A stretch of DNA of 31,503 bases from DATLXU01 sp035575515 (GTDB lineage Bacteria; Acidobacteriota; Blastocatellia; UBA7656): positions 1 to 31,503 of the forward strand of contig DATLXU010000034.1 in assembly GCA_035575515.1 (NCBI GenBank). The letters are read 5' to 3'. The notes under the pieces were generated by a model, which was not told the origin of the DNA, did not search any database, and was given only the letters and a program-made list of their open reading frames with translations. Shown in pieces: positions 22,754 through 30,813 of this stretch. Within the stretch, counting starts at the first letter, position 1. Every line of letters begins with the position of its first letter. The position numbers were made by a program, and so were the translations under genes.

Positions 22754-24456
22754 CCAAGTTTATTTTCGTCACGGGCGGAGTCGTATCGAGCCTCGGCAAA
22801 GGGTTGGCCGCCGCTTCCATCGGATGTTTACTAGAAGCGCGCGGTCTCAAGGTCACTCTCCAAAAACTCGATCCGTACATCAACGTTGATCCGGGAACGA
22901 TGTCGCCTTTCCAGCACGGCGAAGTCTTCGTCACCGACGACGGCGCGGAGACCGATTTGGATTTAGGCCACTACGAGCGATTCACTCACGCGCAACTGAC
23001 GCAGGCAAACAACTGGACGACCGGGCGAATCTATCTTTCCGTGATTAACAAAGAGCGGCGCGGCGATTATCTCGGCAAGACGATTCAGGTCATCCCGCAC
23101 ATCACGAACGAAATCAAAGACGCGATTCGCGCCGTAGCCGACGGCCCTGATGTCGTCATAGTCGAAGTTGGTGGCACGGTCGGCGATATCGAATCCTTGC
23201 CTTTCCTTGAAGCAATCCGCCAGCTAGGCAACGAGGTCGGACCCGAGAACGCTTTGTTCATTCACCTGACGCTTGTGCCTTACATCGCCGCGTCGGGCGA
23301 ATTGAAATCAAAACCTACGCAGCACTCGGTCAAAGAGCTGCGCGAGATTGGTATTCAACCCGATATTCTGTTGTGCCGATGCGACCGTCAGCTTCCGCAC
23401 GATATGAAAGCGAAGATAGCGTTGTTCTGCAACGTGCGCGAAGAAGAAGTCATCACGGCGCAGGACGTAGAGACGATTTACGAAGTGCCGCTGATGTTCG
23501 CCCGCCAGGGACTGGATGACATGATTGTGAAGAAGCTCTCGCTCAAAGCGGGCGAGCGCGACCTGCGGCGCTGGAGCGAGCTTGTCGAAACGATCAAAAA
23601 ACCTGACGGCCACGTCACCATCGGCATAGTCGGCAAGTACGTCGAGCTTGAAGATTCTTACAAGAGCCTTCACGAAGCATTAGTTCATGGCGGAGTCGCG
23701 AATCGTCTGGGCGTGAGGATTCAATGGCTCGAATCCGAAGAGTTGATGGACGACCCGAACTGGGAAGACCGACTGCGCGACTTCGACGCGATACTCGTGC
23801 CGGGCGGATTCGGCAAGCGAGGCATCAGCGGGATGCTTCGCGCCATAAGCTACGCGCGGCGCGAGCAAACTCCGTACTTTGGCATCTGTCTCGGAATGCA
23901 ATGCGCGACTATCGAGTTTGCGCGCAACGTCTGCAACCTCGAAGGCGCGGACTCGACAGAGTTCGATGACGACACGCCGCACCCGGTCATATTCAAACTG
24001 AGAGATTTGATCGGAGTCGAAGCGATGGGCGGCACGATGCGGCTGGGCGCGTACCCGTGCAAGATTCAGGAAGGCTCGCTTGCCGCGCGCGTTTATGGCG
24101 CGACCGAAATCAGCGAGCGACACCGACATCGCTACGAGTTCAACCCGCGATATGAAGACGAGCTTGGCGGGCGCGGGCTTGTCTTTTCGGGCAAGTCGCC
24201 CGATGGAAAGTTTGTTGAGATAGTCGAACTGCCGGATCATCCATGGTTTTTAGGCTGCCAGTTTCATCCTGAGTTCAAATCTAAGCCGCTCGACCCGCAC
24301 CCGTTGTTCGTGTCGTTCATTCGCGCAGCCTACGAGCATCGCTTGCGCGACGAAACATCGCCGGAGCGAGACGAAGAGAAAACGACGCGCGAAGCGCACG
24401 CCGGGTCATCCGCCGACGAGCGCGGCTGGAAAATCGGCGTTTCACCGAGCGAATGA
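22750..24456 (+). CDS. pyrG: CTP synthase
   Basis: PyrG converts UTP to CTP with ATP and glutamine. The 568-residue product has the synthetase domain (about 1-265) with GGVVSSLGKG (9-18), QKLDPYINVDPGTMSPFQHGE split over 38-58, and VGGTVGDIES. The glutamine amidotransferase domain (about 290-532) has GGFGKRG, the nucleophile Cys380 in GICLGMQ, and His506/Glu508 in QFHPEF. The C terminus extends about 35 residues beyond the usual end and is charged (rich in Glu, Asp, Arg). The ATG overlaps the kdsB stop. Cellular CTP supply makes this gene essential in most bacteria; the pairing with kdsB points to lipopolysaccharide demand. Confidence 0.97.
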   Translation: MTKFIFVTGGVVSSLGKGLAAASIGCLLEARGLKVTLQKLDPYINVDPGTMSPFQHGEVFVTDDGAETDLDLGHYERFTHAQLTQANNWTTGRIYLSVINKERRGDYLGKTIQVIPHITNEIKDAIRAVADGPDVVIVEVGGTVGDIESLPFLEAIRQLGNEVGPENALFIHLTLVPYIAASGELKSKPTQHSVKELREIGIQPDILLCRCDRQLPHDMKAKIALFCNVREEEVITAQDVETIYEVPLMFARQGLDDMIVKKLSLKAGERDLRRWSELVETIKKPDGHVTIGIVGKYVELEDSYKSLHEALVHGGVANRLGVRIQWLESEELMDDPNWEDRLRDFDAILVPGGFGKRGISGMLRAISYARREQTPYFGICLGMQCATIEFARNVCNLEGADSTEFDDDTPHPVIFKLRDLIGVEAMGGTMRLGAYPCKIQEGSLAARVYGATEISERHRHRYEFNPRYEDELGGRGLVFSGKSPDGKFVEIVELPDHPWFLGCQFHPEFKSKPLDPHPLFVSFIRAAYEHRLRDETSPERDEEKTTREAHAGSSADERGWKIGVSPSE

Positions 24457-24501
24457 ACTTGCGTAGCCTGAACTGTAGCAGCGTTCAGTGATAGATTCCT
24501 C

Positions 24502-24531
24502 ACAATTGGCTCCCAGAGCCGATTTCAAGGC
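24502..24531. repeat. Palindromic repeat, copy B (core only)
   Basis: GGCTC-CCA-GAGCC with a following TTTCAAGGC matches the core at 10358-10390 and 30751-30785. The left outer arm has degenerated (ACAATT instead of TTGAAAC). It lies in the 287-base gap after pyrG and may act as the 3' end signal of that transcript. Confidence 0.55.
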
Positions 24532-24564
24532 AATGGTATCTTTCCGCCTGACACATCAATTCGC

Positions 24565-24593
24565 TTGACTCAGCCCGTCCAACAGCATAAGAT
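24565..24593 (+). promoter_or_regulatory. Sigma70-like promoter upstream of secreted two-domain protein
   Basis: TTGACT (24565-24570), exactly 17 bases, then TAAGAT (24588-24593). The start would be near 24600, giving a ~140-base leader to the gene at 24744. It suggests that gene is not part of the kdsB-pyrG transcript. Confidence 0.45.
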
Positions 24594-24743
24594 ACGCGCT
24601 GCCTGCAAAGTCGAGCACGCCGGGACATCCTCACGTTTGGCCTTATAAGACCGAGAAAGACAAAGAAGGCAACTATCAACTGAGGCCGCTCCTCAGCTTC
24701 ACTCACACTAACAGAGTCTGTCAGGACTCAGGAGGATCATTAC

Positions 24744-25580
24744 ATGAAACGAGTTGCGAGGATAGCTCCCCTTTTGTCGCTTTGCATTCTGTTGCTGCTG
24801 GCGACGATTTCCACCAATCAGATTGGATTTGCTCAAAACAAACCCGGACAGAAAGCGCCTGCCGCGCAAGCCCCGGCCATGCCCGCGCCGCAGTGGCTTT
24901 CGGTCAACGTAGTTCGCGTTAAGCCCGATATGCTTCTTGAGTATCAGGAGTTCGCGAAAAACGAAACCATTCCAACTTTGCAAAAAGGCGGAGTGAAATC
25001 GCGCGAGGCGTGGACGACGGCGAATTTCGGAGAGGCTTATGAGTATTTCTATGTCACGCCGATTGAAAACCTCTCTCAGTATGACAGTCCCGGTCCCGTA
25101 ATAAAGGCGCTTGGCGAAGATGGTGCGCGTGCTTATGGCGCGAAGGCGCGGCGATTCATTGAAAGCTCGCACACCTTCGCCATACAGACGCGGCCCGACT
25201 TGAGCTATGCGGGGAAGATGGGCGATGCGCCGAAGATAGCCGTCGTCAACTGGATCAGCATAGCGCCGGGTCGCAGTGCTGATTTCGAGAACCTAATTAA
25301 GAGCGACGTTCTGCCGGCGGTGAAGAAAGCAGGCCTGCAGGGTTATCTCGTCAGCCAGGTCATGTTCGGCGGCGACGCTTACCAATACATCACTCTCGCC
25401 TTAGCCGATAGCTTCGCCGAAATCAGCAAAGGCTCGCCCGTTATGCGAGGAATGGGACAGGAAGCGTTCAACAGATTTCTGCCGCGAGTGGCAGGCATCA
25501 TCCTGCATCAGGAGCGCGCCGTCGTGCGATTCGTTCCTGATCTGAGCTTCCCTGCTCCGGCTAAGACCGAAGCCAGATAG
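24744..25580 (+). CDS. Secreted protein with two alpha/beta-barrel-like repeats
   Basis: The 278-residue product has a signal peptide (about 1-31) and an Ala/Pro-rich linker (about 32-48). Two similar halves follow (about 49-140 and 163-270), each beginning with a strand ending in a proline-based turn (VNVVRVKPDML and VNWISIAPGRS), then a helix with a conserved hydrophobic pattern and a final histidine-containing strand. This is the look of dimeric alpha/beta-barrel (ABM/NIPSNAP-like) domains, here fused in tandem. AGGAGG lies 8 bases before ATG 24744. It has its own promoter and a strong palindrome after the stop. No catalytic residues are evident; function unknown. Confidence 0.7.
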   Translation: MKRVARIAPLLSLCILLLLATISTNQIGFAQNKPGQKAPAAQAPAMPAPQWLSVNVVRVKPDMLLEYQEFAKNETIPTLQKGGVKSREAWTTANFGEAYEYFYVTPIENLSQYDSPGPVIKALGEDGARAYGAKARRFIESSHTFAIQTRPDLSYAGKMGDAPKIAVVNWISIAPGRSADFENLIKSDVLPAVKKAGLQGYLVSQVMFGGDAYQYITLALADSFAEISKGSPVMRGMGQEAFNRFLPRVAGIILHQERAVVRFVPDLSFPAPAKTEAR

Positions 25581-25606
25581 AGCGGCGAAAAAACATCAGC
25601 CTCACC

Positions 25607-25630
25607 GGGCGCGCCGCGCGCGGCGCGCCC
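25607..25630. terminator. GC-rich 24-base perfect palindrome, T-rich after
   Basis: GGGCGCGCCGCG is followed by its exact reverse complement, and then by tcatctttcttct. Positioned 26 bases after the upstream gene's stop, it fits an intrinsic terminator, although the T tract is interrupted. Confidence 0.55.
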
Positions 25631-25712
25631 TCATCTTTCTTCTCGCTTCACCCGCCTTCTCATCAAATTACTATAGTCACGCAAGCCTGATTTGCTATAC
25701 TTGATAATCGCA

Positions 25713-25883
25713 ATGACGGCCTGCTCAAAGTGCAATCAGGTATCTGATGTTCTCAGATTGGTGAAATGCGTGCTCTGCTTCAAGCTCGTATGCGAGAAGT
25801 GCGCTGTGCGCCGCTATGCCCAGAGGTTCTGCTCTGACGCCTGCGCAAGGACGTTTTATTTCGACAGCGATTATGAAGCTTAA
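25713..25883 (+). CDS. Tiny eight-cysteine zinc-finger-like protein (56 aa)
   Basis: The product has cysteines at 4, 7, 19, 22, 27, 30, 40 and 44 (CxxC-x11-CxxC-x4-CxxC-x9-CxxxC), enough for two zinc ions, in an order compatible with a cross-brace (RING/FYVE/B-box-like) or tandem treble-clef fold. It is short of any catalytic region. ATG 25713 is preferred over an in-frame TTG at 25692. A good -10 hexamer TATACT lies at 25696-25701, so transcription would start around 25708 and the message may have almost no leader; no ribosome-binding site is seen, consistent with that. hemB starts 40 bases after its stop, so the two may be co-transcribed. Function unknown; a role in protein or metal binding is conjecture. 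Confidence 0.65.
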   Translation: MTACSKCNQVSDVLRLVKCVLCFKLVCEKCAVRRYAQRFCSDACARTFYFDSDYEA

Positions 25884-25923
25884 ATTTGATTTTCAGATTC
25901 GCAATAATTAAGGAGTTCCCGTC

Positions 25924-26892
25924 ATGAAATTAATTGAACGCCCCCGAAGACTTCGCCGCACGGAGGCCATCCGTGCGATGGTGCGCGAGACGCGCCTCAC
26001 ACCCGATGATTTCGTCTATCCGCTTTTTGCCTGCGAAGGCGAAGGCGTGCGCCGCGAAGTCGCTTCGATGCCCGGCGTCTTTAACCTTTCAATTGATGAG
26101 CTTGTGCGCGAGACGGAAGCGGCCCGTTCAGTTGGCATTCGCTCGGTGATACTTTTCGGCGTGCCCGATGAGAAAGATTCCGTAGGCAGCCAGGCTTATG
26201 CCGAAGACGGAATAGTTCAACGCGCAACGCGCGCCATCAAGCGCGAAGTCAAAGAGATGCTTGTCATCGCAGATAATTGTCTTTGCGAGTACACCGATCA
26301 CGGCCACTGCGGCGTGATTGAAAAGGGCGAAGTCTTAAACGACCCGACTCTCGAATTGCTCGCGCGCACCGCCGTGTCGCAGGCCGAAGCCGGAGCCGAC
26401 ATCATTGCGCCGTCGAATATGATGGACGGATTCGTCGCGGCTATTCGCGAGGCGTTGGATGACGCGGGCTTCGATCACATTCCGATTATGTCTTACGCGG
26501 TGAAGTACGCGTCGGGCTTTTACGGGCCGTTCCGCGAAGCCGCTGCATCCGCGCCGCAGTTCGGCGACCGTCGAGGATACCAGATGGACCCGGCCAACGC
26601 GCGCGAAGCGATGCGCGAAGCCGAGCTTGATCTTGAGCAGGGCGCTGACATTTTGATGGTCAAGCCCGCGATTGCTTATCTCGATATTATCCGAATGGTG
26701 CGCGAACGATTCGACGTGCCCGTGGCGGCTTATCAGGTGTCGGGCGAATATGCGATGATAAAGGCTGCGGGCCGATTGGGCTGGATTGATGAAGAGCGCG
26801 TGGCGCTGGAATCCTTGATGGCAATCAAGCGCGCGGGAGCTGACATTATCCTGACCTACTTCGCAAAAGAGCTTGCCGCGCGCCTCGCTTAA
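25924..26892 (+). CDS. hemB: Porphobilinogen synthase (delta-aminolevulinate dehydratase)
   Basis: HemB joins two 5-aminolevulinate molecules to porphobilinogen in haem synthesis. The 322-residue length is typical. The zinc triad is visible in DNCLCEYTDHGHC (C119, C121, C129), so this is a zinc enzyme rather than the magnesium-only type. Active-site lysines are K194 (SYAVKYAS) and K247 (LMVKPA). FVYPLFACEG, PDEKDSVGSQA and APSNMMDG are family blocks. AAGGAG lies about 8 bases before ATG 25924. It follows the tiny zinc-finger gene by 40 bases. Other haem genes are not in the window. Confidence 0.96.
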   Translation: MKLIERPRRLRRTEAIRAMVRETRLTPDDFVYPLFACEGEGVRREVASMPGVFNLSIDELVRETEAARSVGIRSVILFGVPDEKDSVGSQAYAEDGIVQRATRAIKREVKEMLVIADNCLCEYTDHGHCGVIEKGEVLNDPTLELLARTAVSQAEAGADIIAPSNMMDGFVAAIREALDDAGFDHIPIMSYAVKYASGFYGPFREAAASAPQFGDRRGYQMDPANAREAMREAELDLEQGADILMVKPAIAYLDIIRMVRERFDVPVAAYQVSGEYAMIKAAGRLGWIDEERVALESLMAIKRAGADIILTYFAKELAARLA

Positions 26893-26920
26893 GCTGAAAG
26901 CAAAAACGGCTTCAAGCTTA

Positions 26921-26993
26921 GAACACGGAGAACACCGATCATACGAATAATCACAGAGCGGTTTAATCTGTTGCATCCGTTTAATCTGTGTTC
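26921..26993. repeat. Intergenic repeat with inner direct and outer inverted repeats
   Basis: GTTTAATCTG occurs twice (26961-26970, 26979-26988). GAACACGGA (from 26921) is partly complementary to TCTGTGTTC (26985-26993). The wording (aacacggagaacacc...taatctgtgttc) resembles dispersed repeats found many times per genome in some bacteria, but only one copy is here. It lies after hemB. Confidence 0.45.
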
Positions 26994-27125
26994 AGCCCCC
27001 GATTGCCTTTCCTCTCAGGAACGCTGATTGTCAAACCGTGCAGTGTGTGTTTGAATCTTCTTTGGATGCTTCGCTGCAATTCCCTTCAGGCTACTACAAG
27101 ACTCGCGCGCGAGTGATGCTTTTCG

Positions 27126-28922
27126 ATGAAGAAGCGAAAGATTCGCATAACAAACCTGCTGCGCCCGCACTGGGCTTCGCTCGCTGTCGCTTTCGTCGCG
27201 GTCATCGGCGAAAGCCTCACAGACCTGCTTGAGCCATGGCCGCTGAAGATTGTCTTCGACAACGTGCTTGGCTCAAAGCCCATGCCTCGCTGGCTGGCAA
27301 ACTTTGTTGATTCGGCTTTCGGGCAGGACAAGACGGCGATACTTGCCTTTGCGGCCATCGCAGTAGTAGCCATCGCCGCAATCGGCGCGATCAGTTCTTA
27401 CACAGAAAAATACCTGACGACCAGCGTCGGCCAGTGGGTGATGCACGACCTGCGCAGCACGCTCTACCATCACATTCAGCGGCTCTCGCTCTCTTATCAC
27501 GACAACAAAAAGACGGGCGATTTAATAAGCCGGGTGACGAGCGACATTGATGCGATTCAGGATTTCATCTCGTCGGCATTGCTAGGCATCATCGTCAACG
27601 TGATGACGCTCGCAGGGATGCTTGCGGTGATGTTTTATTTGAACTGGCGATTCACGTTGATTGCTCTGTCGGTCGCGCCCGTGCTGTTCATCGTCGTCTA
27701 CACGTTCACCAGCCGAATCAAGCAAGCCTCGCGCGCCGTTCGCAAGAAAGAGGGCGAAATAGTTTCAGTCGTGCAGGAAGCGCTTTCAGCCATTCACGTC
27801 GTGCAGGCGTTCGCACGCGAGCGGTACGAAGAAGAACGCTTCGAGCGGCGCAGCCTCGAATCGGTCGAAGCTGCTTTGAAAGCGCGCAGCACGAAAGCCA
27901 AACTCGCGCCGATTGTCGAAGTGATCGTCGCCGCGGGAACATGTCTTGTGTTGTGGTACGGCGCGCGATTGGTGCTTGCGGGCGAGATAAGCGCGGGCGC
28001 GCTGCTCGTTTTTATTCTTTACTTGGGCAAGATGTACAAGCCGATGCGCGAGCTGTCGAAGATGACCGACACGCTGTCGAAGACCGCAGTCGGGTTCGAG
28101 CGAATTAAAGAGGTGCTTGAGACTGAGCGTGAGGTTCGCAACCTTCCCGGCGCTCGACGCGCGCCGCGCCTGCGTGGGCGAGTCGAGTTTAATCACGTTC
28201 ACTTCGGCTACAGCGAAGAAAGGCTTATACTGAAAGATGTAAATCTCATAATCGAGCCGGGACAGATAGCCGCGTTCGTCGGGCCTACGGGCGCGGGCAA
28301 GTCGACAATCGTCAGCCTCGTCGCGCGTTTTTATGATCCGACTTCGGGGCAGGTGATGATTGACGGGCGCGATGTGCGCGGCTACAAATTGAAATCTTTG
28401 CGCCAGCAGATCAGCTTTGTGCTTCAAGAGAACCTGCTCTTCGCCGCGCCCATCTGGCAGAACATCGCTTATGGCAAACCGGAAGCCTCGCGCGACGAGA
28501 TAATCCGCGCCGCACAACTGGCCAACGCGCACGAGTTCATCGAAAAGCTCCCTGAAGGTTACGACACGCTTGTGGGCGAACGCGGCGTGACTTTGTCAGG
28601 CGGGCAGCGTCAGCGGATAGCCATTGCGCGGGCCATCATACGCGACACGCCTATTTTGATTCTTGACGAGCCGACGTCGGGACTCGATGCGGCGTCGGAA
28701 GAACTGGTCTTCGATGCGCTCACCCGATTGATGGAAGGCAAAACGTGCATAGTCATCGCGCACCGACTGGCGACGATAAGGCGCGCTGACGTGATATTCG
28801 TTTTAGACGACGGGCAGATCGTCGAAAGCGGTACGCATGAAGAGTTGCTTGCGCGCGGCGGGTTGTACTCGCGCTTGTACGAGATTCAATTCCGAAGCGA
28901 AGAGGCCGCAGAAGCACTGTGA
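27126..28922 (+). CDS. ABC transporter, MsbA-type fused membrane and ATPase domains
   Basis: The 598-residue half-transporter has a six-helix exporter domain (about 15-310) and a nucleotide-binding domain (about 350-590). Visible motifs: Walker A GPTGAGKST (386-394), Q-loop Q434, signature LSGGQ (490-494), Walker B ILILDE (510-515) and the switch His546 in IAHRLAT. All catalytic parts are present, so it should work as a homodimer in the inner membrane. The type includes MsbA (lipid A flippase) and drug or lipid exporters. The neighbouring Kdo genes and the envelope theme make lipid A or glycolipid export attractive, but sequence alone cannot decide. ATG 27126 has no clear ribosome-binding site; a GTG/ATG a few codons up is out of frame. 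Confidence 0.9.
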   Translation: MKKRKIRITNLLRPHWASLAVAFVAVIGESLTDLLEPWPLKIVFDNVLGSKPMPRWLANFVDSAFGQDKTAILAFAAIAVVAIAAIGAISSYTEKYLTTSVGQWVMHDLRSTLYHHIQRLSLSYHDNKKTGDLISRVTSDIDAIQDFISSALLGIIVNVMTLAGMLAVMFYLNWRFTLIALSVAPVLFIVVYTFTSRIKQASRAVRKKEGEIVSVVQEALSAIHVVQAFARERYEEERFERRSLESVEAALKARSTKAKLAPIVEVIVAAGTCLVLWYGARLVLAGEISAGALLVFILYLGKMYKPMRELSKMTDTLSKTAVGFERIKEVLETEREVRNLPGARRAPRLRGRVEFNHVHFGYSEERLILKDVNLIIEPGQIAAFVGPTGAGKSTIVSLVARFYDPTSGQVMIDGRDVRGYKLKSLRQQISFVLQENLLFAAPIWQNIAYGKPEASRDEIIRAAQLANAHEFIEKLPEGYDTLVGERGVTLSGGQRQRIAIARAIIRDTPILILDEPTSGLDAASEELVFDALTRLMEGKTCIVIAHRLATIRRADVIFVLDDGQIVESGTHEELLARGGLYSRLYEIQFRSEEAAEAL

Positions 28923-29020
28923 CAACTAGCCGCGGCGGTTGCGCTCTTTCGCCTGAGATTGTACTTTCTCTAAGCAGTCAATCAACGAATTAGCTCAGTC
29001 AAGAATCAGAACTCAATAGT

Positions 29021-30712
29021 ATGAAAAGACATTTCAGCATCAATGTAAGTCTCGCGATTGCACTCATCTATTTGCTTGCGCCTGCCGGAATCTTAATCGC
29101 GCAAGAGCCAAAGCCCGCGCAGCAACCATATCAGCAACAGCAAGCCGCGCCCCAGCCTGAAACTGTTGAACAATTGCGCGCGCGAATTGCGGCTCACATC
29201 TCGCAGCCGCGCTTTGCGCCCGCCGCGTGGGGCGTGAAAATTGTTTCGCTCGACACGGGCAAGGTCATTTTTGAAAACAACGCGCAAAAATATTTCAGCC
29301 CCGCATCGAACGCCAAGCTCTACACAACGGCGCTCGCGTTAGACCGTCTCGGCGCAGACTTTCGCATAAAGACTTCGCTCTACGCGACGGCGCGGCCAAA
29401 CTTGTCGGGCACGATCAAAGGCAATCTGATAATCTACGGGCGCGGCGACCCAACTATGGCGGCGCGGCTCAACGGCGGCGATTATTACAAAGGGCTTGAG
29501 CCGTTGATCAATCAACTCACTGCCGTAGGCGTGCGAAAAATCGAAGGCGACCTGATCGCCGATGAGAGTTACTTTGTGGGACCGCGACTCGGCTCAGGCT
29601 GGGAATGGGACGACCTTCAGGAATATTACGGCGCAGAGGCTTCGGCGCTCACCCTCAACGACAATGCTCTTGATCTGTACGTTAAACCTGCGGCTCGCGT
29701 CGGTCTGCCTTGCGCCATCACTACAGGCCCGCCGACATCGTTCGTCACGATAGTAAATCGAACTCAAACCACGCCGAAGGGAAGCGAGACGCTCGTCACC
29801 GTTCATCGCCCAATTGGCGAAAACACAATCTATGTCACGGGCCGCGTGCCCATTGATAACGCAAGCGGTTATTACACGGCAGTCTCTGTTCATAATCCCG
29901 CGGGGTTGTTTGCTGCGATGTTCAAAGAGATGCTTGCGCAACGCGGCATCGCGGTCACGGGGCTTGTGCGCGTATTCGATTGGAAGTACCGCGAAGGAGT
30001 TCCAGCAGATTTCTCTAAGCTCTATGAGATTGGCTCGGTCGAATCGTTGCCGCTGCGCGACATCGTGCGCGAAACGCTCAAGCCTTCGCAGAACCTTTAC
30101 GCTCAATTGCTGTTGTTGCAAGTTGGAGCTAATCAGGGATCGGGGGTCGGGGATCAGGGGTCAGCGAGAAGCGGCAACAGCTCCGGCGCTTCAATCGCTC
30201 AATCAAATGGTAACAATGCTACGCGGCAAAGCACTGCCCCCCGGCCCTCGACCCCTGACCCCTATCTAACGACCGAAGCAGTTGGCCTTGATGCGATGAC
30301 GGATTTTTTGGCGCGGGTCGGCGTTAAGAAAGACGACGTGCTTTTGGAAGAAGGTTCGGGCCTTTCGCGCAAAGACGTTGTGACGCCGAACGCGACAGTC
30401 GCGCTGCTCACTTTCATGAATCGCCATCGGTTCGCAGAAGATTATCGAAACGCGCTGCCAATCGCGGGCGTTGATGGGAGCCTGAAGAATCGAATGAAAG
30501 ATACGCTTGCGGCTGGAAACGTTCGCGCAAAGACAGGCACGCTCCGATACGTCTATGCGCTTTCAGGTTATGTCACTACGGCTGCGGGCGAACGTCTGGC
30601 TTTTTCGATAATGCTCAACAACTATTACAACTCAGATCGCAGCTCGTCGGCCCGCGACGACATTGACGCGATTCCGATTATGCTCGCGGGATTCACTGGC
30701 AGGAGTCAGTAG
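29021..30712 (+). CDS. dacB: D-alanyl-D-alanine carboxypeptidase/endopeptidase (PBP4 type)
   Basis: This periplasmic penicillin-binding protein trims D-Ala from, and cleaves cross-links in, peptidoglycan. The 563-residue product has a signal peptide (about 1-28) and a Gln/Pro-rich stretch. Active-site motifs are SxxK (S96-N-A-K99), SxN (S356-Q-N358) and KTG (504-506). A large insert between SxxK and SxN (about 115-345) is normal for class C PBP4. Unusually, residues about 371-415, just after the SxN helix, are a Gly/Ser/Asn/Pro-rich stretch encoded by a palindromic repeat (30131-30266). The frame stays open through it, so the enzyme is probably functional with a flexible surface loop. It works on the same D-Ala peptides as the M55 peptidase may use. 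Confidence 0.9.
   Translation: MKRHFSINVSLAIALIYLLAPAGILIAQEPKPAQQPYQQQQAAPQPETVEQLRARIAAHISQPRFAPAAWGVKIVSLDTGKVIFENNAQKYFSPASNAKLYTTALALDRLGADFRIKTSLYATARPNLSGTIKGNLIIYGRGDPTMAARLNGGDYYKGLEPLINQLTAVGVRKIEGDLIADESYFVGPRLGSGWEWDDLQEYYGAEASALTLNDNALDLYVKPAARVGLPCAITTGPPTSFVTIVNRTQTTPKGSETLVTVHRPIGENTIYVTGRVPIDNASGYYTAVSVHNPAGLFAAMFKEMLAQRGIAVTGLVRVFDWKYREGVPADFSKLYEIGSVESLPLRDIVRETLKPSQNLYAQLLLLQVGANQGSGVGDQGSARSGNSSGASIAQSNGNNATRQSTAPRPSTPDPYLTTEAVGLDAMTDFLARVGVKKDDVLLEEGSGLSRKDVVTPNATVALLTFMNRHRFAEDYRNALPIAGVDGSLKNRMKDTLAAGNVRAKTGTLRYVYALSGYVTTAAGERLAFSIMLNNYYNSDRSSSARDDIDAIPIMLAGFTGRSQ
30131..30266. repeat. Palindromic repeat inserted in frame within dacB
   Basis: The left arm (about 30137-30164, words GGGGGTCGGGGATCAGGGG) is inverted at about 30245-30266 (ending GACCCCTGACCCCTATC), matching at most of ~22 positions. 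It contributes about 45 codons to dacB without a stop or frameshift. The arms share GGTCAGGGG wording with the outer arm at 10321. Confidence 0.6.
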
Positions 30713-30811
30713 TCCGAAATCCAGTGCCTGATGTCCAAAGATGAGCCTCTGCCTTGAAACCGGCTCCCAGAGCCAGTTGCAGGTTCTGACTTCAGACTTT
30801 GGACTTCGGAT
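30712..30811. repeat. Composite palindromic repeat, copy C (core 30751-30785)
   Basis: The core (GCCTTGAAACC, GGCTC, loop CCA, GAGCC) matches copies A and B. Outer arms pair over ~28 bases: TCCGAAATCCA (from 30713) with its near-inverse TGGACTTCGGA (30800-30810). The element fills the gap between dacB (rightward) and the partial Ig-domain gene (leftward) and may serve as a two-way terminator. Confidence 0.65.
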
Positions 30812-30813
30812 GG

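Noticed and set aside
27786..28532. 248-codon frame antisense to the ABC transporter
   Set aside because: It overlaps all conserved ATPase motifs on the other strand and has no protein-like domain.
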